Assembly: GCF_027859075.1 (NCBI RefSeq)
Contig: NZ_JAQIBL010000093.1
Span: 1 to 38,485, forward strand
Source: Oceanispirochaeta sp.
GTDB taxonomy: Bacteria; Spirochaetota; Spirochaetia; DSM-2461
Reading direction: 5' to 3'
DNA: 38,485 nt
Below, piece after piece: positions 32,662 to 38,485 of this stretch. Numbering within the stretch: the stretch's first letter is position 1; each line of letters begins with the position of its first letter. The notes beneath the pieces were generated by a model that searched no databases, was not told the origin of the DNA, and worked only from the letters and a program-made list of their open reading frames with translations. The position numbers were made by a program, and so were the translations under genes.

Positions 32662-35568
32662 ATGGTTAAACGATACATACTCATTGTTTCAATTTTAGCT
32701 TTAGTCGCTGTATCCCCTCTTTTTGCACAGGATGATTACAGGTCGCGCATCGCCGTTGTTCCCATGGAGAATGGTACGGGTCTTGAACAGTACAACCCCC
32801 TTTGCAGTACAATTACCGATACGGTCTCCCTGGTTCTGGAATTTCTGAAAGATTACAGAGTCCTTGATGAACAGGATGTCAATCTGGGCCGCCTGGAAAA
32901 ATTGGACCTTGATAATCAGGAGCAGATCACTCAGATTGCCAATGAAGAAGGGATTGATGAGATCATATATGGCCGGATGGTCCAGGTGGACGGTGTTTTT
33001 CAGTTTACCATCTCCCTCTACAATGTGAACAAGGGCCGGATATCAAACACCCAGAGTGCAGAAGCCTTTTCCGTCCTGGAAGTCTTTGATGCGGGTGATG
33101 AACTGACTGAAGGACTCATTAGTCAGCTCTCGGATGTTAAGATCGCTTTTGGATCTATCAGGCTGGATCAGAAGGGCGGACAGGGAAACTACACAGTTAA
33201 TCTGGACAGCTTTCCCCTGAGAAATCCGGAAAAGACCTTTAGAAAGGTTCTGAACGGACAATATGAGGTTTCCATTTCCCAGGAACGTCTTACAGGGCGT
33301 GAAGTGGTTTTTAAGGAGCTAATAGACGTCTTTGAAGAGAAAGAGACGGTGGTTGAGTTCGTGATTCCACCGGGAACACCCGAGGAATTTGTATGGATGG
33401 AAGAGGAGGGAGCGGCGCTTCTTGCTCTGGGTCAGAAAGAAGAGACCTTTGACCGGTTTATGGAAGAACTGACTCTCTTTCAGAATAAGACCCTGGCCCT
33501 TGAATATGACAGCCAACTGGAAGGACTCCGGCAGAACTACCTTGATCAGGCGGGAGAACTGGCGACCATTACTCTTCAGACGCGGATGGAAGAGGCGGAC
33601 AAGACCTTTTACAGTAAGCGTGCCAAATTTGATGAAACCCTTCAGCAGTATGAAACGATTTCATCACTGGTGAAGACTGAATATGAGATTAAAACATTCA
33701 GCAGCTCCGAGGATCTTATCATCTCGGAACCCCAGAAAATCCAAATCGGGTCCAATGGATTGATCTATTTTGATGCCTTTGACAGTGAAAACCAATGTTT
33801 TCTATACGGCTGGAACCAGAAGGACGATTCTATCCTTTTCAGATCACTGAAAGGCAAGGAAGGCGAAGTCTACAAGGGAGATTTTACGACTTCCGGATGG
33901 CGCCTGTATCTCTGGGAACCCGGCTCCTCTCAAATTGAGGTTCTGGACAATGAATTGCAGACCCTCAGTACTCTTCCTGTTCCGGATCTGCCGGGAGGCA
34001 TGACAGGTCTCAAGATTGCCCTGTCTCAAAATGGATTAGTCTATCTTGTTTCATCTTCCCAGATCCGTGTCATCGATACGACACGTGTATATGACGAAGC
34101 GGGAGAACTGATGCTTCCCGACCGCTACTATACCATCGAGGAAAAGCTGGGGGATGTGCTGACCAGTGAATCAACTTCCCCTGCGGATCTTTTCTTTGAT
34201 CAGGCCAGGCACCTGAATGTCTTTTATCCGGAAACGGGCAGTCTGTATGTCTGTGATGAAAAAGGGAATCTTCTGAGAAAGATAAGCATTCCTGAATCCA
34301 GACCGGAATCCCGTGTCGCCATTGACAGTACAGGTTTTATCTATATCACTCTCTATGACCAGAACAGCATAGCCAAGTACACCCCCCTGGGAGAAAAGGT
34401 CACCAGCTACGGCCAATACGGCACTGATCCGGGACAGTTTTCACTACCCGTCGGAATCGCTTTGGACAAGGAGGGAATCCTCTATGTGGCCGACTCCTAC
34501 AATGCCCGTGTTCAAAGCATGAATCCCCAGACTCCTCCTGTCATCTATCCGGAGATTGCCCGATACGGTGAAGATCTTGACCGGAGGATCGACAGAACCC
34601 AGGTCGCTGTCCGCAAAGACCGTGCCGCCCGGGGTGAGGTCAACTGGAAAACTCATACGGGCAATATCGTGACAACCTCATCCCTTCTAGGCTCAACTTT
34701 CGGGCTCCTGCTTCTGCAGGATTACTTCGGGAACAATGCTGCCAATGCCTATTATGATTACCAGACCAGTACAGATCCCGGTGAAATTGAAGACGCACGG
34801 GGAAAATCCGAGAGGAATACAATCTTTCAGGGCATTGCTGAAATGTCCTCTTATGCCACCATGGGTTTCGCAGCCGGATATGCCACGGAAACCCTTTTGA
34901 AAATCGAACTGGACAGCACTCTGACCCGCTACAATACAAGGCAGATTCAGAACCTGGATATGAATGACCTCTATGAAACAGATCCCAGCAAGTACCGCAG
35001 CATCCGGGCTACTTCGCGCATTGGTGTGTGGACCGGTATCGTTCCCCCTGTTCTGGGGATGATCGGTATGGCTGCATCGGCGGGAATGGCCAATGAGCAA
35101 TCAATAGATTTGCTGAACTATTCTGTGGCGGGTGGAATCCTGATTCCGCCGATATTCTCCCATCTTCATGGAGGCCGTTTCAGCATGGGCCTTCTGATAG
35201 CCGGATTGTCTGCGGATGTCCTGGCTCTCTGGGGAATTGTTGAATCAGACGTCATCTCCTCGGGAGACTTTGAACCCTGGGGTGCCGACCGCTACAGCAT
35301 CGGGAGTCCCGATACGGTGAGCCTGTCCCGATCTTTCGAGCGCATGGGAGAGCTGAAGGGGTTCTACCTCCTCAGTGCCGCCTTCGGCATTCGCCTGGCT
35401 GCCGGGATGTTTGATACCCGCTACGGATGGACCTATACCAATAACTATAACCGTTACAAAGCTGTCAGGCCAAAAGAAACGGAAACAACTGCCTCGGCTG
35501 ATTTTAATGTAAGACCCTACCTGGATGACCGCGGCGGGATGGGACTGGCACTGAATATTTCATTTTGA
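32662..35568 (+). CDS. Large exported NHL/beta-propeller protein
   Basis: A 968-residue protein with a signal peptide (MVKRYILIVSILALVAVSP, cleavage after LFA). Residues 25-170 resemble the CsgG/TolB N-terminal fold (RIAVVPMENGTG, YRVLDEQDV). A helical or coiled-coil stretch covers about 250-345. Residues 370-640 form a beta-propeller with NHL-type repeats (QFSLPVGIALDKEGILYVAD is the clearest). The rest (680-960) contains several hydrophobic segments and ends in LALNISF, so it may be embedded in or fixed to a membrane. I know no protein with this exact layout. Tyr/Asp-rich propeller repeats suggest binding to a polymer or a partner protein. Confidence 0.75.
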   Translation: MVKRYILIVSILALVAVSPLFAQDDYRSRIAVVPMENGTGLEQYNPLCSTITDTVSLVLEFLKDYRVLDEQDVNLGRLEKLDLDNQEQITQIANEEGIDEIIYGRMVQVDGVFQFTISLYNVNKGRISNTQSAEAFSVLEVFDAGDELTEGLISQLSDVKIAFGSIRLDQKGGQGNYTVNLDSFPLRNPEKTFRKVLNGQYEVSISQERLTGREVVFKELIDVFEEKETVVEFVIPPGTPEEFVWMEEEGAALLALGQKEETFDRFMEELTLFQNKTLALEYDSQLEGLRQNYLDQAGELATITLQTRMEEADKTFYSKRAKFDETLQQYETISSLVKTEYEIKTFSSSEDLIISEPQKIQIGSNGLIYFDAFDSENQCFLYGWNQKDDSILFRSLKGKEGEVYKGDFTTSGWRLYLWEPGSSQIEVLDNELQTLSTLPVPDLPGGMTGLKIALSQNGLVYLVSSSQIRVIDTTRVYDEAGELMLPDRYYTIEEKLGDVLTSESTSPADLFFDQARHLNVFYPETGSLYVCDEKGNLLRKISIPESRPESRVAIDSTGFIYITLYDQNSIAKYTPLGEKVTSYGQYGTDPGQFSLPVGIALDKEGILYVADSYNARVQSMNPQTPPVIYPEIARYGEDLDRRIDRTQVAVRKDRAARGEVNWKTHTGNIVTTSSLLGSTFGLLLLQDYFGNNAANAYYDYQTSTDPGEIEDARGKSERNTIFQGIAEMSSYATMGFAAGYATETLLKIELDSTLTRYNTRQIQNLDMNDLYETDPSKYRSIRATSRIGVWTGIVPPVLGMIGMAASAGMANEQSIDLLNYSVAGGILIPPIFSHLHGGRFSMGLLIAGLSADVLALWGIVESDVISSGDFEPWGADRYSIGSPDTVSLSRSFERMGELKGFYLLSAAFGIRLAAGMFDTRYGWTYTNNYNRYKAVRPKETETTASADFNVRPYLDDRGGMGLALNISF

Positions 35569-35579
35569 TCTTAACTGAA

Positions 35580-36152
35580 TTATTCTTCTTCCAGTTCCCA
35601 GCCGATCATCTGGTAGAGTTCCCAGGCTTTGAAACGCTTTTCACTGACGACTTGAGCAACAGCTTTTTTTCGGATTGTATTGGATGTTGAAAAGCTCTTG
35701 TATGTGGAAAAGCTGTACCATCCGTTTCGGGGGCTCAATTTAATGATGACCGGACTTATAAATACAGTTGACGGTTCTATCAGGAAGGGTGCTGCATTAA
35801 AGTATTCTTCACGAATCTGACTTTCACCTCTTCCTTTTTTATAGCTAATTGAAAGGATAGCTTTTGGATCAAAGGCGTACCTCCCCGGTTCCAGAGGGAT
35901 ACTGGTGTAATCATGGCGGGGACTGAAGACAAGTGATTTTTGCTTGCCTGTTTCCTGATTCACAATTTTAATGGTGACACTGTTTGTTGTATGACCATTT
36001 CCGTTTCGGTCCATACCAAGGTCCCTTGTTACTTCTCCAGTTATCACAAAGAGAGATTCTGTAGGACTTCCCGGCAAAGGCAGTGAGGAACAGGCGCCGA
36101 AGAGCAGTATGATCAGTATTGTGGAGGAGATAATGGTCAGTTTGACTTTCAT
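35580..36152 (-). CDS. Lipoprotein of unknown function
   Basis: A 190-residue protein with a lipoprotein signal: basic N-terminus (MKVKLT), hydrophobic core and lipobox LFGAC with the cysteine at residue 21. The mature part is beta-rich (VTIKIVNQETGKQKSLVF, IPLEPGRYAFDP), a carboxypeptidase-regulatory or transthyretin-like pattern. No family is assigned. AAGGA precedes the ATG at 36152. It is convergent with the 968-residue gene, with 11 bp between stops. Confidence 0.75.
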   Translation of the reverse strand: MKVKLTIISSTILIILLFGACSSLPLPGSPTESLFVITGEVTRDLGMDRNGNGHTTNSVTIKIVNQETGKQKSLVFSPRHDYTSIPLEPGRYAFDPKAILSISYKKGRGESQIREEYFNAAPFLIEPSTVFISPVIIKLSPRNGWYSFSTYKSFSTSNTIRKKAVAQVVSEKRFKAWELYQMIGWELEEE

Positions 36153-36234
36153 AGCATCCTTCTTAAAAAACGGGGGTTTATTTAATTCTGTCCTGTCAAA
36201 GGGCTTTTGTCAATTCAGAGAGAGCTTAAAAGGA

Positions 36235-36609
36235 TTAAACCAGGGGCCGTTTTATCTTAAAGGTCGTATTTTGCCCGGCGGTACTGCTAAAGGTTAGCAC
36301 TCCCTTATTGGCTTCCACTATATGCTGACAGATGAAGAGCCCCAATCCTGCATTTTCTTTACGGCTCTGACCAGGTACTCCTTCAAGGAATTTTCCATGG
36401 CAATTTCTTCCAACTTAAGAAGGGACACCCCCCAGATCAGGCATCCTGACATCCATAGGAATCAGATCAGGGTTCCATCCTGAAAGAAGGTTCATGACCT
36501 TCTGTGGATCTGTTGTGAATGTGACCCTTTAATTCTGAGAACTGAATATCTCAGAAAAGGAGAGGCACATCTCTTCTTCATCGTCTACAATAAGCACATG
36601 GGATGTCAT
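36235..36609 (-). pseudogene. Decayed receiver/histidine-kinase hybrid gene
   Basis: One continuous minus-strand frame of 125 codons contains two internal TAA stops (36529-36531 and 36415-36417) and a final TAA at 36235. It begins with a response-regulator receiver start (MTSHVLIVDDEEEM), continues past the first stop with the receiver phosphorylation site region (DLIPMDVRMPD) and ends with the ATP-binding G2 box and tail of a histidine kinase (ENAGLGLFICQHIVEANKG, FSSTAGQNTTF). The receiver's second half and the kinase dimerisation and N-box regions are missing, so a large internal deletion plus two nonsense changes are inferred. A -10 element survives six bases before the ATG. Confidence 0.85.
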
Positions 36610-36615
36610 AAAAGT

Positions 36616-36621
36616 ATAATA
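36616..36621 (-). promoter_or_regulatory. Surviving leaderless -10 element of the decayed kinase gene
   Basis: On the minus strand TATTAT is followed by ACTTTT and the ATG at 36609. TTGCTG stands 16 bases upstream as a possible -35. Confidence 0.45.
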
Positions 36622-36767
36622 CGGGGCTGTCCTGTTTCAGCAAGTTTATATTCGGGCCTGATGAACGTCCTTTTTCTGCACGCCGGGGAGTATATTTAAA
36701 ATCAGTTATAAGATAAAACAAATTTTAACTGTTTATTCACAAGGAAGATAAGGAAAAGTTTGTGTCT

Positions 36768-36796
36768 TTGACATGGGAATTGCGTTAAAATAAAGA
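36768..36796 (+). promoter_or_regulatory. Probable xylF promoter
   Basis: A perfect -35 TTGACA (36768-36773) is followed after 17 bases by TAAAGA (36791-36796). The short leader carries AAAGGAG. Confidence 0.5.
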
Positions 36797-36819
36797 GAAA
36801 ATTATCTAAAGGAGTTACA

Positions 36820-37896
36820 ATGAAAAAAGCGGCTATTATTCTGCTTTCTCTCGTGATGCTCGCTTCTATGAGCATGGGACTATTCGCCAACGGTCAATCT
36901 AATGGTGGAAAAAAGAAACTGAAAGTCGGTCTTTCTTTCTCTGACTTTGACACAGAAAGATGGTCTACAGAAGCTGATGCCATGGAAAAACTTTTCACCG
37001 AAGCCGGTGCGGAAGTTGTTATCCAGGTTGCCAACCATGATGCAAGACTGCAGAACGACCAAATTGCCAATATGATCACAGGTGGTGTTGATGTTCTTCT
37101 AATTGTTGCAGAAGACGGTGCTGCCGCGGCTACTGCCGTTGATGATGCCGCTGCGGAAGGCGTAAAAGTTATTGCTTATGACCGCCTGATCAAGTCTGCC
37201 AACCTGTCAGCCTATATTTCTTTTGATAACGTAGCTGTTGGTGAAGCCCAGGCTAAAGGGATTATATCCAGAGTTTCTAAGGGTCGCTATGTAATGCTCG
37301 GTGGATCTCCCACTGACAACAACGCTGTTCTCTTCAGAAAAGGACAGATGAATATTGTTCAGCCTCTTGTAGACAAGGGTGATATTACTATCGTTGCTGA
37401 CCAGTGGGTTGAAAACTGGGATAATGCTATTGCTACAACAAAGATGGAAAATATCCTGACAGCTATAGATAATGGTGTTGATGCTGTTGTTGCTTCCAAT
37501 GACGGTACCGCTCTGGGAGCTCTTCAGGCTATGAAAGCTCAGGGTCTGGCTGGTAAAGTTCCTATCTCAGGACAGGATGCAACTACTGCCGGATGTAAAT
37601 CTATTGTTGAAGGTGATCTTTCAATGACAGTCTTCAAGGACCTTAGAAAACTGATGCCCCTGGCTGTTGAAACAACTCTGGCTCTTGGTCGTGGAGAAGC
37701 TATCACAGGTATGACCTCTTACACACTGAAAGAACTCACCGGTGATAACCTTACCGGCGAAGTTCCCTGCAAGTTCCTGAAAGTTATCTCTGTAGATGCT
37801 AAAAATGTTTACGAAGAAGTTATCAAAAGCGGATTCCAGAAATATGATGAAGTTTACAAAGATATTCCTGAAGACAAGAGACCTCCCCGGGTTTAA
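36820..37896 (+). CDS. xylF: XylF-like sugar ABC transporter substrate-binding protein
   Basis: A periplasmic binding protein for D-xylose or a related sugar. The 358-residue chain has a signal peptide (residues 1-24, cleavage after LFA). The mature part tracks XylF closely: DTERWSTEADAM, DVLLIVAEDG, VIAYDRLIKSANLSAYISFD, GGSPTDNNAVLFRKGQM, VVASNDGTALGALQAM and ISGQDATTAGCKSI. ATG 36820 has AAGGAG at ideal distance and a TTGACA promoter. Codon use is strongly biased to GTT, GCT and GGT, unlike the neighbours, suggesting very high expression. No ATPase or permease gene follows, so the transporter partner must be encoded elsewhere. Confidence 0.9.
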   Translation: MKKAAIILLSLVMLASMSMGLFANGQSNGGKKKLKVGLSFSDFDTERWSTEADAMEKLFTEAGAEVVIQVANHDARLQNDQIANMITGGVDVLLIVAEDGAAAATAVDDAAAEGVKVIAYDRLIKSANLSAYISFDNVAVGEAQAKGIISRVSKGRYVMLGGSPTDNNAVLFRKGQMNIVQPLVDKGDITIVADQWVENWDNAIATTKMENILTAIDNGVDAVVASNDGTALGALQAMKAQGLAGKVPISGQDATTAGCKSIVEGDLSMTVFKDLRKLMPLAVETTLALGRGEAITGMTSYTLKELTGDNLTGEVPCKFLKVISVDAKNVYEEVIKSGFQKYDEVYKDIPEDKRPPRV

Positions 37897-37962
37897 TTCA
37901 GGGGCTCTTCCTCATCATTGCAGTTTACTTTGAAATTGCTTCCAAGAAGAAGACATCTTAAC

Positions 37963-37968
37963 TATAAT
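37963..37968 (+). promoter_or_regulatory. Predicted leaderless -10 element of the 144-residue ORF
   Basis: A consensus TATAAT is followed by AGGGTT and the ATG at 37975, so +1 coincides with the start codon. The -35 region is poor. Confidence 0.5.
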
Positions 37969-37974
37969 AGGGTT

Positions 37975-38409
37975 ATGAAAGAAACGAACCCTGAGTTACA
38001 GAAAAAACTGAAAGATTCCCTCGGGATCGATGCGGCGGCCTGGTCTCTGGGCCGCCTCTTTTCTTTCCCTGGAAAACTCTCGAGCCCTGCCTGGGGCCTC
38101 TTCGCAATGGATGCCTCGGGGGACCTGCATTTTATACGCTTTCATCAGCAAAACTGGTATTCATCCCTGACTCAGTCAGGGGCTTCCGGAGGAAACAGCG
38201 ACACCGGAGACATCCAGGTTCACATCTGTTTCCCTTCTGATAAGGCTCTGTCATTCAAGAAAATCAAGAAACGGGGATTCTTCAGTTTTCTGACAAGACC
38301 CTTTCCTCTGTATCATCTGGAACAGGAAGGATCTGAGGGGCTCGTCATCTTTGAACTGGAAGATCCGGATCTGAATTTTTTGACTCTCCTGGATCAGTTT
38401 TTCTCCTGA
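37975..38409 (+). CDS. Unknown 144-residue protein
   Basis: The protein begins MKETNPELQKKLKDSLGID and has no signal peptide or membrane helix. Mixed beta strands (WGLFAMDASGDLHFIRF, GLVIFELEDPDL) and a basic stretch (FKKIKKRGFF) suggest a compact cytoplasmic alpha/beta fold. I recognise no family. The start is fixed by the TATAAT six bases before the ATG; an in-frame TTG at 37918 lacks a ribosome binding site. It follows xylF by 78 bp but has its own promoter. Its end overlaps a possible minus-strand gene by 16 bp. Confidence 0.65.
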   Translation: MKETNPELQKKLKDSLGIDAAAWSLGRLFSFPGKLSSPAWGLFAMDASGDLHFIRFHQQNWYSSLTQSGASGGNSDTGDIQVHICFPSDKALSFKKIKKRGFFSFLTRPFPLYHLEQEGSEGLVIFELEDPDLNFLTLLDQFFS

Positions 38410-38485
38410 TAAGGATTTCCGGTCGTTCTGCCGTGAATGTTAACCATAACGATCGTTTCTGCAGTCCGGATTACGTCTTCTCTGT
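38394..38485 (-). CDS. Possible 3' end of a gene entering from the right edge
   Basis: A minus-strand frame is open from the window edge for 29 codons to a TGA at 38394-38396. Its inferred end is TGNPYQEKN. The tail-to-tail overlap fits the packing of this chromosome, but the stretch is too short to identify a family or to exclude chance. Confidence 0.3.
   Translation of the reverse strand, partial: REDVIRTAETIVMVNIHGRTTGNPYQEKN

Noticed and set aside
1-38485. CRISPR array, tRNA or rRNA genes, insertion sequences, prophage genes
   Set aside because: Reading both strands I found no regular spaced repeats, cloverleaf structures, transposase motifs or phage genes.

Overview
The window looks like chromosomal DNA of a free-living, probably strictly anaerobic spirochaete of the Spirochaetaceae type. 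This is inferred from gene content, not from a database match. Supporting signs are a class I hybrid cluster protein, methylglyoxal synthase, a TM1266-type regulator usually linked to [FeFe]-hydrogenase, lipoproteins with loose lipoboxes and many hydrophobic exported proteins of unknown role. Coding is dense on both strands. I see no tRNA, rRNA, CRISPR array, insertion sequence or prophage.

Layout. 230-4866 (+) is a run of NeuB/SpsE-family synthase, large phosphohexomutase, HAD pyrimidine-nucleotidase-like phosphatase and Hsp33. 4958-7497 holds an HtrA-type protease lipoprotein convergent with an Omp85-like outer-membrane barrel. 7624-9148 is lipB-lipA. 9154-11714 is a complete phage-shock module: pspF divergent from pspA-pspB-pspC, with a textbook sigma-54 promoter. 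11781-13259 carries an IclR regulator and an island of three small minus-strand ORFs with good ribosome binding sites and two strong terminators. 13420-17700 has arfB, an exported protein, a metallophosphoesterase, a ZIP metal transporter, a pentapeptide-repeat protein and slyD. 17799-23075 has a TM1266-like gene after ilvD, then mgsA with a Crp/Fnr regulator, convergent with hcp. 23207-28785 has a PHP histidinol-phosphatase, purU, murD, a FecR-domain protein and an unrecognised membrane protein. 28873-32550 (-) is a tight operon: small membrane protein, macro domain, NFACT/RqcH-like, Memo-like, AMMECR1-like. 32662-38485 has a 968-residue exported propeller protein, a lipoprotein, a decayed receiver/histidine-kinase gene, a xylF-like binding protein, a small unknown protein and the possible end of one more gene.

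How the genes work together. Several envelope-maintenance functions cluster here (HtrA, Omp85-like, Psp). Stress and rescue functions are also frequent (Hsp33, ArfB, RqcH-like, Hcp). The Crp/Fnr regulator faces hcp. The hcp promoter carries a perfect GTAAC-N4-GTTAC palindrome placed exactly at -41.5 from the predicted start, as expected for a class II activator site.

The most unexpected signal is not a gene. Seven start codons, plus the start of the decayed kinase gene, lack a ribosome binding site and have a TAnnnT -10 hexamer ending exactly six bases before the ATG. This predicts leaderless mRNAs, and it also settles several start choices.
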